Shown here: piece by piece, positions 1-8,941 of the stretch
Position numbering within the stretch: position 1 is the stretch's first letter
Layout of the letters: every line of letters begins with the position of its first letter
DNA from: JACVRW01 sp963825345
GTDB lineage: Bacteria; Actinomycetota; Thermoleophilia; Solirubrobacterales; Thermoleophilaceae
Assembly: GCA_963825345.1 (NCBI GenBank)
Contig: CAWGSQ010000012.1
Location: forward strand, 1 to 64,000
Direction of reading: 5' to 3'
Length of the DNA stretch: 64,000 nt
The notes under the pieces: generated by a model
Told to the model about the DNA's origin: nothing
Seen by the model: the letters and a program-made list of their open reading frames with translations, nothing else
Database searches by the model: none
Translations under genes and position numbers: made by a program

Positions 1-1665
1 GAACCCGCGCGAGTCCTTGCCGTTGGCGACGTCTAGCTCATAGTGGCCGGTGATCGGGCCGTTCGCGGACTTGCAGTTCGGCTCACCGGACTGGCCCTCG
101 TTGAGTATGCAGAGGTACTTCGGCTCGAAGTACGCGGTGACCGTGCTGTGGCGATAGAAGTCCGGATTCGCGGGCGGCGTTGTCTCGTAGCCCACGATCT
201 TGTTCACCACGGCGTTGGCGGCGTCGAGGTCGTGCGCAGGGATCCGCCCCAGCTCCACGTCGGCAAACAGGTCCGCGGGTGCGTTGAGCGAGTAGGGCAG
301 GTCCGAGGCGATGTCGCACTCGGCCACGTCGCCGCCATCACTGCACGGCACGAGCCAGGTGGGCACGTGCGAGGTGTCGCCGAACAGGACCACGTAGGTG
401 GGACGCAGCTGGCAGGCGGCGTTCAGCTCGCCGAGGATGTAGGCCTGGATCGCCTCTCGGGTGGTGCCGATCTGACCGGGGTCGGGACCCACCAGGGCGA
501 CCTTCGTCGAGTAGCCGGCGGCCTGACGCGCGTTCGCGAACGTGTTCGCGGCCGGCTGCAGCGCGGGTGTGGTCACCACGAGCATGTCCTCGCCGCAGAA
601 GGTCGGCTCGAGGTCGTCGAGGTCGAGGAAGTCGTTCGCCGCGTCCCAGTTCAGGACGCTCGCCTCGTAGTTGCGCAGCCAATAGGCCTCCCACGGCGAG
701 TTCACGCGACGGCCGTCGGCGAACGTTCCGTCGCCGCCGCGGAAGCGCACGGTCACGTCGATCGAGGTGAGCACGCGCAGGTTGCGCCGCCGGGGCCTGT
801 ACTGGCCGCCGACCACGTCCACGCCGCCCATGCGCAGCTCGCGCATGTTGCCGAGCAGCTTGGCGTGCGAGAGCTTGGAGGGGAACGGGGAGCGCGACCT
901 GTACGCCCGCTTCGATTTCACGAACGGGTCCTCGAGGAAGTCCGAAAGCGGTGGCTGTCCGGGCACGCGCTGGTCAACCGGCTCGGGCTGATGCGGGAAG
1001 AGGTTCACACCCTGAAGCGTGTAGCCGGCACTCCGGTCGACGCGCAGAGCCAGGCGCGCGCCCCTTGGCACGGCGAGGAAGTTCGTGAGGATCGGTAGGC
1101 CTGGCCTGCCCTTCTCGCCGGTCTCACCCATGCCCTCCATGAACATCTGCTGGTAGTCGCGGCTGCCCACCTGGTGAGCCGAGAAGGTGGGGGTTGGGAA
1201 GGAGATGCGCATGCGCAGCTGCCGCTTGTCGCTTCGGAGCAGCCGGACCTTGGTCTCGCCGACGTTCGCCTTCCTGACGCCGCCGCAACGCCGGGCGCGC
1301 GGGAGCGCGAGCAGCGCCGCCTGGGCGCCGAGGGCGTCCCCTTCCACCTGTCCGCGGGGGGAGCCGCTGGTGGGTGCGGGGTCGCGCTGGCGCTCATTCT
1401 GGATCGCGGGCAGCAGTCTCCGGTAGGCGCCGAGCAGCCGTTTGGACCTACACGGGTTGGACGCATGCGCTCGCCGGGCGGCGAGGGCGTTGCGCAGCAA
1501 TGCGGCCTTGTCGGCGCGCTTCACGGCGCTCCTCGGCAGTGCGCGCGTGTCCGACACGAGTTGTGCCAGGCGCTTCTTCGCCGTGGCCTGCGCTGACGGC
1601 GGCTTGTTGGCGGCGGAGGCGGGGCCGGCGGCCAGGGTGAGCAGCAGCGCTGTCAACAGCGCCAA
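1..1665 (-). CDS. Gingipain-like C25 peptidase, N-terminal part (cut by left edge)
   Basis: The frame is open from the left edge to about 1665. It encodes a hydrophobic leader ending ASAA, a basic Arg/Lys-rich prodomain, and then the N-terminal part of a C25 (gingipain) fold. It resembles the complete gene at 9373-12201 throughout, for example 'NPWEAYW', 'CGEDMLVVTTPAL' and 'TYVVLFGD' against the corresponding stretches there. The catalytic His/Cys part lies beyond the window. Family knowledge: secreted cysteine peptidases. The start is doubtful: a TAA closes the frame just upstream, and TTG at 1665 is the only start codon near the leader. An ATG at 1690 sits in another frame and would give a better signal peptide (with an Arg before the hydrophobic core) if one base were removed, so a small indel near 1678-1690 is possible. 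The upstream neighbour on the same strand is the collagen-like gene. Confidence 0.75.
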   Translation of the reverse strand, partial: MALLTALLLTLAAGPASAANKPPSAQATAKKRLAQLVSDTRALPRSAVKRADKAALLRNALAARRAHASNPCRSKRLLGAYRRLLPAIQNERQRDPAPTSGSPRGQVEGDALGAQAALLALPRARRCGGVRKANVGETKVRLLRSDKRQLRMRISFPTPTFSAHQVGSRDYQQMFMEGMGETGEKGRPGLPILTNFLAVPRGARLALRVDRSAGYTLQGVNLFPHQPEPVDQRVPGQPPLSDFLEDPFVKSKRAYRSRSPFPSKLSHAKLLGNMRELRMGGVDVVGGQYRPRRRNLRVLTSIDVTVRFRGGDGTFADGRRVNSPWEAYWLRNYEASVLNWDAANDFLDLDDLEPTFCGEDMLVVTTPALQPAANTFANARQAAGYSTKVALVGPDPGQIGTTREAIQAYILGELNAACQLRPTYVVLFGDTSHVPTWLVPCSDGGDVAECDIASDLPYSLNAPADLFADVELGRIPAHDLDAANAVVNKIVGYETTPPANPDFYRHSTVTAYFEPKYLCILNEGQSGEPNCKSANGPITGHYELDVANGKDSRGF

Positions 1666-1768
1666 CCAGAATGAGCGCGATGCCTGGCATTAGGAGTGCC
1701 CGAAGGCGACCCTCTCACCGTTCGGGAGCGAGTGCAAGAGGGCTCCAACCTAGGCTGGGTGCCGGTCT

Positions 1769-1811
1769 GGAGAGGTGACCGAGCGGCTGAAGGTGCACGA
1801 CTGGGAAATCG
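1769..1811 (+). pseudogene. 5' half of a tRNA-Ser (truncated tRNA relic)
   Basis: About 43 bases read as the 5' half of a class II tRNA-Ser: acceptor strand GGAGAGG, a D-arm (ACCGAGCGGCTGAAGGT) and an anticodon arm CACGA/CTGGGAAA/TCG resembling a GGA-anticodon loop with one extra G. No T-arm (GTTCGAATCC) or matching 3' acceptor strand (CCTCTCC) follows. Instead the similarity fades into the end of the collagen-like gene on the other strand, whose stop codon is at 1816-1818. Such half-tRNAs are often left by integration or rearrangement at a tRNA gene, but no integrase is visible here. The tRNA-Ser(CGA) at 22520-22608 is a different isoacceptor, so this is not a simple partial copy of it. Confidence 0.55.
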
Positions 1812-1815
1812 CGCG

Positions 1816-2484
1816 TTACGGAAGCGCGGTCACGCAGACGGCTCGCACGTTCACGCTCAAGGTGTGGGCGGCGGAGTCGGTGTTCTTGATCGTGCCGACC
1901 CACCTCCTGTCCTCATTGGGGTCTCGTGTGGACCGCAGGATGAGAAAGAAGTCGACCGCCGTCGCGATAGTGCCAGAGATATCGACGCCGCCCGCGATCG
2001 CCTTCTTTCCGGCGGGGCAATCCGCCTGGCGGAGCGCTGACGCCCCTGCCGGGATCGACGAGTTGGTGCTGGTGTTCACGATCTCGTAGCCGCTGACCCC
2101 ATCCGCGCCCTTCTGGCCCTGCGCGCCTGTCGCGCCTGGCGGCCCGGTCGCCCCTGGTGCGCTTGCTGGGCCCGCGGGGCCCGCCGGGCCCTGCTGCCCG
2201 GCGGGCAGCTGGTCGGTGGCGAAGTCCTCGGCCAATAACGTCCCGTTGGCGACATCGTCGCTCCTCAGGCTCCTCACGTCCGCGCCGGTGAGCGAGTTGT
2301 TGCGGACGTCCTTCCCGGTGAGGTTCTTGATGTCCGCCCCCGTGAGCGCGTTCTTCGGCACGTTCCTGCTGGTGATTCGAAGCGCGGCATAGGAGCTGCC
2401 CCCGAGGGCGATGAAGACGGCCACCGTGGCCATCACGTTGGCGTACGTGAGGCGGGAGCGGAGCTTCCTGAGCAAGGTCAGCAT
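1816..2484 (-). CDS. Secreted or surface collagen-like protein
   Basis: The 222-residue protein starts with a short basic segment and one hydrophobic helix ('ANVMATVAVFIALGG') that can serve as signal peptide or anchor. It continues with repeats of the type 'N(A/S)LTGADI/V' (residues about 45-90), then a Gly-X-Y collagen-like tract (about 97-133, 'GPAGPAG', 'GATGPPGATG') and a C-terminal domain with two Cys. This architecture is common in Thermoleophilia and of unknown function; a surface filament or adhesin role is an inference. ATG 2484 is chosen because it begins the basic n-region and overlaps the stop of the upstream RTX gene by 7 bases, suggesting coupled translation. The stop codon lies at the edge of a truncated tRNA-Ser on the other strand. 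Confidence 0.8.
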   Translation of the reverse strand: MLTLLRKLRSRLTYANVMATVAVFIALGGSSYAALRITSRNVPKNALTGADIKNLTGKDVRNNSLTGADVRSLRSDDVANGTLLAEDFATDQLPAGQQGPAGPAGPASAPGATGPPGATGAQGQKGADGVSGYEIVNTSTNSSIPAGASALRQADCPAGKKAIAGGVDISGTIATAVDFFLILRSTRDPNEDRRWVGTIKNTDSAAHTLSVNVRAVCVTALP

Positions 2485-4266
2485 CGGAGCCCCCGCGCCC
2501 GGAACCGCCAGGTTTCCTTGGTCTCCTTGACGTGGACCGTGAGGCTGCAGCGGACCCCAGGTCCACTCATGACAACTGGGCAGGACGCTCGATTGAACGC
2601 GACTCGCGTGCACCGGCCGACCCGCGCGCGGGCGTCGAAGACCGCGGCGAAGTGTCTCTGCGCAGCAATCCTGGCGACGCGCTGAGCCTCCGCCAGCCCG
2701 AGACGCTCCGCCGCCTGCCCCCGCCGCGGCCTGACCGTCTTCCTGACCGTGCGCGTGCTGCCCGCCGGGTCGCGGATGTTGGCGGTCAGGCGCAACGCCA
2801 GCCTGCCCTTCCGCGCGAGCTGGCGGCGCAGCGCGTTCGGCAACCTCAGCTTGACGGTCTTGCCTGCGTTCGCGGGCACCGTGAACGACTTGGCCCTGAG
2901 CCTGATGCGACGCGTTCTCTGACCGGCGAGCGTCCCGGTCACGTCGAAGCCGTTCCGGTTCGAGATACGGACGGCAAGCGGGCCCCCGGCCGGGATTCGG
3001 TTGCGGGCGAGCCTGAGCGTCACAAGCGTCCGCGCACCGAACGCCGCGGGCGCGGCCTGGCCGAGCGCCGCCGGCCCCGCCACCGCCGCCACCGGAGCCC
3101 GGCGGCGGTGGGAAGATGGCGCTCTCGCAGCCGGTCAGCGAGTCGATTCCCGGCGCATCCACGGTGGCGGTGTCGGCGCCCGCTCCGCAGTCGACGCCGT
3201 CGAGCCCCCCGTCGCGGGCAAGAAGCGTGTCCGCACCGAGGTCGGCGTTCAGCACGTCGATTCCGCCGCGTCCCTCCAGGATGTCGTCGCCCTCGTTGCC
3301 GGTGAGCACGTTCCCGCCATCATCGCCGCGCAGGGTCGCTCCCAGGCTGGCGTCCGACCGGGCGTTCTCGAAGCCCACCAAGAGGTCGGACCCGGCGCCG
3401 GTGTCCTGGCGGACCGCGATCGCGAGGTCGACCGTCGCGGGCTGCCCGATGGGCGTTACGACGACGGTGTCACTGCCGCTCCCGCTCCCGCCGTTCGCGA
3501 TGTCGTCGCCTGCCTCTGGATGGAGTTCGTCACTTCCGCCCCCTCCGAACAGGGTGTCGCCCTCGGGCCCGCCAAAGAGGGAGTCCGAGCCCTCCCCGCC
3601 CTCGATCTGGTCGATGCCCTCGCCCCCTAGGAGGGAGACGTCCTTCGTCAGCGGAGCGCCGGTTCCCTGTCCGCCCTGGGCGAACAGCTCGTCGTGGCCG
3701 GTTCCCCCGGCGCCGGTGAGGGCGTCGACGTTGTTGGGGAAGATGTCGGCATCGTCGACCGACTCGCCGACGGGGTTGGGGTTGATGCCGTTGGCACCGA
3801 AGACGATCCTCCCCCCGGCGGAGTCGCCCGTGCTGACCTCGAGCGTGGACTCGAGTCCGCCGTTCATGTTCACGAAGATCTCTATCTCCTTGGTTCCTCC
3901 CCCGTTGTCGCTGCCGTCCTGGGGATCAGGCCCGGGCACGAAGTCGTCGGCGCCCGAGATGGTGATCTTCTGAAAGGACTGTCCGTTGCCGGTCACCGAG
4001 ATTGCGCCGGTGTTGGTCACGCTCGGCGGTCCGCCAGGTCCCGTACAGGCGACCGGGCTGAGGCCCCGCGCGACCTTGATCTCGCCGGCCACGACGCTCA
4101 GCACCGCGGGGTCGCCACTGGCACCCAGGGCGACGGTCAGGAGCTTCCCGCTGGAGGAGTAGTCGCACGTGACCGCCGCGGGTGCAACCGCCGGAGCAAC
4201 GAGCAGGGCGGTGACGGCCGCGACGGCGGCAAGTGTGAGAGCGGTGCGCGTTCGAACTGCGGACAT
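2478..4266 (-). CDS. RTX (haemolysin-type Ca-binding) secreted protein, apparent frameshift
   Basis: The first frame gives a signal peptide (about 1-32, ending APAA) and nonapeptide RTX repeats of the GGxGxDxL type (for example 'GGEGSDSLFGG'), expected to bind Ca2+ in a beta-roll outside the cell. After 'FPPPPGSGG' the frame turns into low-complexity Arg/Gly text, while a second frame (3092 down to 2478) supplies the expected C-terminal beta-sandwich ('VTLRLARNRIPAGG', 'FTVPANAGKTVKLRL'). That domain matches the tail of the RTX protein at 54839-56413. Start to stop is 1789 bases, one more than a multiple of three, so a single extra base near 3075-3115, in a G/C triplet-rich tract, would restore one gene of about 595 codons. 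The start has a GAGGAGG ribosome site. It lies 13 bases after the methyltransferase and overlaps the collagen-like gene. Confidence 0.75.
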
Positions 4267-4279
4267 CGGGTTGTCCTCC

Positions 4280-5116
4280 TCAAGCTGGCTTGAGCGCCAG
4301 CAGCGAGACGCTCTCGACCTCATACGTGCTGCAGGCATCGAGTGCCCGCTCTGAGATGAAGCGGTAGTTGTTCTTGCGGAGCTGCTCGACCTGTAGGCCT
4401 TGCGCCTCGATCGCCTCCAGGTAGCTGCGGCGGGGGATCGCCCCGGCGATGCAGGCGGCCCACAGCTCGACGTTGCGCCTGGTGCGTTCCTTGAGCGCCC
4501 GGCCGCTGACGATGTCGGCGATCGCCAGCCTGCCGCCGGGCCGCAGCACCCGCGCCGCCTCGGCGAAGACCCGGCCCTTGGCCGGCGACAGGTTGATCAC
4601 GCCGTTCGAGATGACCGCGTCGAAGCTGGCGTCCTCGAAGGGGAGCTCCTCGACGTGGGCCTCGACCAGCTCGACGTGCGAGAACCCCTCACGGTCCCGG
4701 AGCCGGGCGGCCTTGTCGAGCTGCTGGTCGGTGATGTCCACGCCGACCACGCGGCCTGCCCCGCCGACCAGCACCGCCGCGCAGAAGACGTCGGTACCCG
4801 ATCCCGAGCCGAGGTCGAGCACCTGCTCGCCCGGCTGCAGCAAGGCGAGGTCGAGGTGATGCCCCACCCCCGCAAAGGAGGCCAGCGCCTCGGCGGGGAT
4901 GGAGTCGAGTAGCCATGTGGGATAGCCGAGCCGCTCGGCCAGGTCCCTACCCAGCTCGAAGTGGAGCTCTGCGTCCTCGCCGTGGGCCACGTGCCGGTAC
5001 ATGGCCTTGACCTCGGCCTCCAAGCGCTCGCCGTCTACGAGCGAGCGTGCGTCGAGTTGCGGCAAGATCTCCGCCCGGGACATCTCGTCCGTCGTCGGGT
5101 CGACCCTGAGACTCAT
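4280..5116 (-). CDS. Class I SAM-dependent methyltransferase
   Basis: This 278-residue protein has the class I methyltransferase core: motif I 'VLDLGSGSGTDVF' (about residue 100), an acidic strand-2 end ('VVGVDITDQQL'), 'LPFEDASFDAVISN' and 'VLRPGGRLAIADI'. The order and spacing resemble the UbiE/ArsM-like branch. There is no clear set of arsenic-binding cysteines, so the substrate is left open. ATG 5116 is chosen over an upstream start because AGGAGGT lies five bases before it. The gene lies between a BTAD regulator (73 bases upstream) and the RTX gene (13 bases downstream), all on the minus strand, so the three may be co-transcribed. Confidence 0.85.
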   Translation of the reverse strand: MSLRVDPTTDEMSRAEILPQLDARSLVDGERLEAEVKAMYRHVAHGEDAELHFELGRDLAERLGYPTWLLDSIPAEALASFAGVGHHLDLALLQPGEQVLDLGSGSGTDVFCAAVLVGGAGRVVGVDITDQQLDKAARLRDREGFSHVELVEAHVEELPFEDASFDAVISNGVINLSPAKGRVFAEAARVLRPGGRLAIADIVSGRALKERTRRNVELWAACIAGAIPRRSYLEAIEAQGLQVEQLRKNNYRFISERALDACSTYEVESVSLLALKPA

Positions 5117-5188
5117 CGGGACCTCCTGGCTGTCGTGCTGGTGGACATGCCAGGACACCACCAGCGCGCCGTGTGACGGCGCGTGTGA

Positions 5189-7006
5189 TCAGACCGCGGC
5201 GGCCAGCTCGGCGTGCAGCGCTGGGTTGTCGATCGCCTCGCCCAGCAGGCGGGCCGACTCGAGGCCGCTGGGATCGCCGAGCCTGGCTCGGTGCAGCGCG
5301 GCGCGCACGACGAGCTCGCGCATGTCGCCGCGGGCGGCGAGCCGCTCGAGCCGGGCCAAGCAGTCCCGTGCATCGGGCGCAGCGTCGGCGATCGCCACGT
5401 CGGCGAGCGCCTCCAGGCACCAGGCATGCATCCAGACGTAAGGATCGGCCACCCGCACCGCGCGGACCGCGGCGTCGCGCAGCCACGTCAGCGCGGCGCC
5501 GCGCTCGCCCGCCGCCTCGTGAACGAGGCCCCTCACGCGAGCGGCGCTCGCCTCCCAGCATGGGTCGCCGATCCGGCAGCCCAGCGCAAAGGCGTGATCG
5601 AGCAAGGCGATGGCGTGATCCGGGTCGCCCTGGCGCAGCGCCACCTCGGCCCTTAGCACCTCGGGGAAAGGCTGGAACGCCACCCAGCCGTCCTCGCCCA
5701 CGATCGCGAGCGACTCGTCGAGCAGTTCGACCGCCTCGGGCCACTGGGCGCGCAGCAAGAGCGCACGGCCCAGGATCGCCAGCGACCACGCCGACTGGCG
5801 GGCGTCGCCGCAGCGGCGCGCGGCCGCGATCGACTCCTCGAGCAGGGCGATCGCGGCCTCGTAGTGCGCCCTGTCAGACAGCGCCTTGCCGCGCGTGCCG
5901 AGCACCGCGGCACGCTCGCTGTCGTCCGCCGCGAGCCCACTGGCCCGCCCGAGCCACCTGCCCGCCGATACCCCGCGACTCGCCTGTGCCGCCACGAAGC
6001 CGAGCTCACGGCAAACCTTGCACTCGACCTCGCGGTCGCCGCTGGCCTCGGCCAGCGCGAGCGCCTCGTGCAGCACCGCCGCGCCCTCCTCGTCACCGCC
6101 GCGAACCGAATGCACCAGCGCCGCCCCTAGCGCGGCCAGCGCGCGCGCCAGCAGCGCCGGGTCGCCAACGCCCCGCGCCTCCGCACACGCCTGCCTCAGG
6201 CACGCCACCCCGGGCTCGACCGCGCCGGCAGCTACGGCCGCGCGCCCCGCGTCGAGCTGCCCCAAGGCGGCCGCCCGATCGCCGTTCGCCGGAGAGCTCT
6301 GCGCGCCATGCTCGTCGGCCGCCCGGCGCACCCCCGGATCGGGCGCGCGGCCCAACTCGCGGCGGAACAACACCTCGCACGCGTCAGCGTGATCGCGCGC
6401 GGCGCCGACCTCGCCCGCCCTCGCAAGGCAGCGCACCAACAACTCGTGGGCGCCGTCATCGAACCTGTTCAGCGCGAGCGCCCGAGACGCCAGCGCCGCG
6501 CCGTCAAGCGGAATACCGGCCGCCAACGCAGCCAACGCCGCATCCCTCAACACGGCCTCGCAGACGCCCGCAAAGTGCCGGCGCTCCACGAGCAGCCACG
6601 CATCGAACTCCGCCCCGGCGCCGGGGTCGACTCCCTCCAGCAACTCGCCGCGAACGAGCGCGGGATCCGGCTCGCCGGAAGCCAACGCCAGCACGTCCAC
6701 CGCAGTGCCCGCCGGCAACCCCAGTTCCAACCGATCCCCTCGTAGCGCCCCGGGAACCCCAAGAGCGCGACGCAGCTGCGCCAACGACCAGCGCAGCGCC
6801 CCGCGCGGATCCTCGGCGTCGCGGAAGACCAGCTCGGCCAGCACCGTGCGCGCCACCGGTCGCTCCGCCAAGACCACGTACGCCAGCACGGCCCACGCCT
6901 TATGACCACGCGGCGGAGCGACAACCAGACCGTCGCGCTCGATCTCCGGCGGGCCCAGCAGGCGGATCACGAGCGTCGACACGGCACCACGATCGTAAAC
7001 CGCCAT
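5189..7006 (-). CDS. BTAD-domain transcriptional regulator with TPR-like tail
   Basis: The N-terminal 100 residues form a winged-helix DNA-binding domain of the SARP/OmpR type ('IRLLGPPEIERDG', 'KAWAVLAYVVL', 'ALRWSLAQLRRAL'). The bacterial transcriptional activation (BTAD) helices follow at about 100-225 ('FDAWLLVERRHF', 'ELLVRCLARAGEVGAA'). The remaining 370 residues are Ala/Leu/Arg-rich helical repeats of TPR character. There is no NB-ARC ATPase. The family usually activates an adjacent gene, and the methyltransferase directly downstream is the obvious candidate (inference). The start is uncertain: a GTG about eight codons downstream would also leave the DNA-binding domain whole. Confidence 0.85.
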   Translation of the reverse strand: MAVYDRGAVSTLVIRLLGPPEIERDGLVVAPPRGHKAWAVLAYVVLAERPVARTVLAELVFRDAEDPRGALRWSLAQLRRALGVPGALRGDRLELGLPAGTAVDVLALASGEPDPALVRGELLEGVDPGAGAEFDAWLLVERRHFAGVCEAVLRDAALAALAAGIPLDGAALASRALALNRFDDGAHELLVRCLARAGEVGAARDHADACEVLFRRELGRAPDPGVRRAADEHGAQSSPANGDRAAALGQLDAGRAAVAAGAVEPGVACLRQACAEARGVGDPALLARALAALGAALVHSVRGGDEEGAAVLHEALALAEASGDREVECKVCRELGFVAAQASRGVSAGRWLGRASGLAADDSERAAVLGTRGKALSDRAHYEAAIALLEESIAAARRCGDARQSAWSLAILGRALLLRAQWPEAVELLDESLAIVGEDGWVAFQPFPEVLRAEVALRQGDPDHAIALLDHAFALGCRIGDPCWEASAARVRGLVHEAAGERGAALTWLRDAAVRAVRVADPYVWMHAWCLEALADVAIADAAPDARDCLARLERLAARGDMRELVVRAALHRARLGDPSGLESARLLGEAIDNPALHAELAAAV

Positions 7007-7101
7007 GCCCTAAGGCGACGTAAACCGACATGCCGTCCGGGCTCAGCCGACCTGCGAGAAGCGCGCCGCCGGGGGGTCACGGTGACCACGACCGCGCGAC
7101 T

Positions 7102-8328
7102 CTACAGGCGGACGGGCAGCGTCTTCAGCTGGTTGAGGAAGGGCGACTCGGCGAACGCCGGGGTGCCCTCGATCTCCATCGCGGGGAAGCGCCGCAGCGT
7201 CTCCTCGAACAGGACCTTCAGCTCGAGCCGCGCCAGCGCGGTACCGAGGCAGAAGTGCCGCCCGCCCGCGCCGAAGGCCTGGTGCTCGGGGTTCCGCGTC
7301 ACGTCGAAGACGTCCGGATCCTCGTAGCGCGTCTCGTCGCGGTTCGAGGACACGTACCACATGACCACCTTCTCGCCCTCGCGAATCCGCTCGCCCGCCA
7401 GCTCCACGTCGCGTGTGGCGGTGCGGCGGAAGTGCGCGAACGCGGGGAACATGCGCAGCGACTCCTCGACGGCGCCCGGGATCAGCGACGGGTCGTCCAC
7501 CAGCAGCTGCCGTTGGTCCGGGTTCTCCATCAGGGCCCGCATGCCGCTTGCGTAGGTGGCCTTCGTGCTGTCGTTGCCCGCCGCCACGAGCAGAAAGAAG
7601 CCCATCACGATCTCGTGCTCCTCGAGCCGCTGGCCGTCCAGCTCCGCATGCACCAGCACGCTCGTGAGGTCATCCGTTGGCCGCTCGCGCCGCTCGGCGA
7701 TGAGGCGCCCGCAGCGCTGGAAGATCTCGGGCACGTCGCGAGCCATCACGGACTCAATTCCCTCCGGATTCAGGTCCGGGTCACCCGCGCCCAGCGTGGT
7801 GTTCATCAGGCGCGCCCAGATCGCGTCGTCCTCGGGCGGGATGCCCATGAAGCTGCCGATCACGCGCGACACCACAGGCTGCGCCACGTCCGTGACGAGG
7901 TCGCAGGTCTCGCGTCCCGCGAGGCCGTCGAGCACCCGGACCGCGATCGCACGGATCTCGTCCTCGTGCTCGGCGATCCGCTTCGGCGTGAAGCCGCGCT
8001 GGAAGAGCGCCTTGAGCCGATCGTGCTTCGGCGGGTCCATTGCGATGAACATCGCGTTCTGGAGCTCGAGCGGGAAGATCGCGTCGGTGAGGGCGGTCAC
8101 CCCACCGCGCTCGGACGAGTAGGTCTCCCAGTCGCGGCTCACCTCGTGCACGTGGTCTGCGGTCGTGATTGACCAGTAGCCGGCCTCGCCGGGGTACTCC
8201 GTGATCCGCGGCGTCCAGTGCACCGGACAGCCGCCGCGCATGTCCTTGAAGAGCTCGTGCGGGGGGCCGTCCAGCCAGTGCTCGCGCTCGGTGATGAGCG
8301 TGTCTTCGAGCGCCTTCGAGTCCGCCAT
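7102..8328 (-). CDS. Cytochrome P450
   Basis: This 408-residue protein shows all P450 hallmarks: the I-helix oxygen-activation motif 'AGNDSTKAT' (about 248), the K-helix ExxR ('EESLRMFP'), and the haem-ligand loop 'FGAGGRHFCLG' with the Cys near residue 357. Actinobacterial P450s of this type are soluble monooxygenases fed by ferredoxin, and none is encoded next to it. Sequence feel is of the CYP124/125/142-like group that oxidises sterol or branched lipid side chains, but the substrate cannot be assigned from sequence. It lies ten bases downstream of the metallopeptidase on the same strand. Confidence 0.92.
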   Translation of the reverse strand: MADSKALEDTLITEREHWLDGPPHELFKDMRGGCPVHWTPRITEYPGEAGYWSITTADHVHEVSRDWETYSSERGGVTALTDAIFPLELQNAMFIAMDPPKHDRLKALFQRGFTPKRIAEHEDEIRAIAVRVLDGLAGRETCDLVTDVAQPVVSRVIGSFMGIPPEDDAIWARLMNTTLGAGDPDLNPEGIESVMARDVPEIFQRCGRLIAERRERPTDDLTSVLVHAELDGQRLEEHEIVMGFFLLVAAGNDSTKATYASGMRALMENPDQRQLLVDDPSLIPGAVEESLRMFPAFAHFRRTATRDVELAGERIREGEKVVMWYVSSNRDETRYEDPDVFDVTRNPEHQAFGAGGRHFCLGTALARLELKVLFEETLRRFPAMEIEGTPAFAESPFLNQLKTLPVRL

Positions 8329-8337
8329 ATGCCGACC

Positions 8338-8910
8338 CTACAGGCCCAGGTCGCGTACCCCTGGCTCGTTCCACCCGAGGTGATGAGCCACCTCGTGCCT
8401 CAGCGTCCGCTCCACCTGCGCGCGCAGCAGCTCGGGGTCATGGCCGAAGTCACGCTCGAGCGTGTCCTGGTAGAGCACGATGCGGTCGGGGTAGTTGTCG
8501 CGCGCGACCGTGTCGCCGAAGTAGTGGCCGTAGGCGCGGTTCTCCATGCCGTGCTGTGACACCACCACCGGCGTGTCGTGGAGCAGGCGCTGGAACTCGT
8601 CGGGAAGATCGTCGATCGCGTCGGCCACGAGCAGGTCGAAATCGCTCGTCTCGGAGCGCAGGCCAGGCGTGGCGGCCAGCTCCTCGCTGCGACGGACCAG
8701 GCGCTCGAACTCGTGCTCCGGCATCGCGTCGCTGCCCGTGAGCGCCACGCTCGCCCAGGCGGTCACGAAGATCAGCAGGATCCCGCCGCCAATCAGCACG
8801 GCCATCCCCTCGGCACCCGAGAGCGAGGGCGGATTCAGGAACAGCAGCACAAGGCCAACGGCGAACAGCGCCGCCGCTCCGGCCTTGAGCGGCCCTCGGA
8901 CGAGATCCAC
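8338..8910 (-). CDS. Membrane-anchored metallopeptidase-fold protein (DUF1025/Zincin_1)
   Basis: The N-terminus carries two hydrophobic segments (about 10-26 and 35-60), followed by a cytoplasmic domain with the zinc-binding signature 'RHEVAHHLGWNE' (HExxH) near the C-terminus. The 'SQHGMENRAYGHYFGD' and 'IVLYQDTLER' stretches are typical of the Zincin_1 (DUF1025) family, which is small, conserved in Actinobacteria and of unproven proteolytic activity. Most family members are soluble, so the added membrane segments are notable. The GTG start at 8910 lies in the loop of a 9-bp inverted repeat (8894-8920). P450 follows ten bases downstream. Confidence 0.85.
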   Translation of the reverse strand: MDLVRGPLKAGAAALFAVGLVLLFLNPPSLSGAEGMAVLIGGGILLIFVTAWASVALTGSDAMPEHEFERLVRRSEELAATPGLRSETSDFDLLVADAIDDLPDEFQRLLHDTPVVVSQHGMENRAYGHYFGDTVARDNYPDRIVLYQDTLERDFGHDPELLRAQVERTLRHEVAHHLGWNEPGVRDLGL

Positions 8911-8920
8911 CCGTCCGAGG
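8894..8920 (-). promoter_or_regulatory. Inverted repeat enclosing the metallopeptidase start codon
   Basis: Perfect 9-bp arms CCTCGGACG / CGTCCGAGG are separated by nine bases that contain the GTG start codon (8908-8910). In the mRNA this would form a GC-rich hairpin with the start codon in its loop. This could lower initiation, or the site could be an operator; no experiment is implied by the sequence. Confidence 0.4.
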
Positions 8921-8941
8921 TTAGAGGGGTCGTGCGGCCGG

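Noticed and set aside
2090..2215. Collagen-like tract as a phage tail-fibre gene
   Set aside because: The leader helix, the LTGADI-type repeats and absence of any phage genes fit the chromosomal surface-protein family better.
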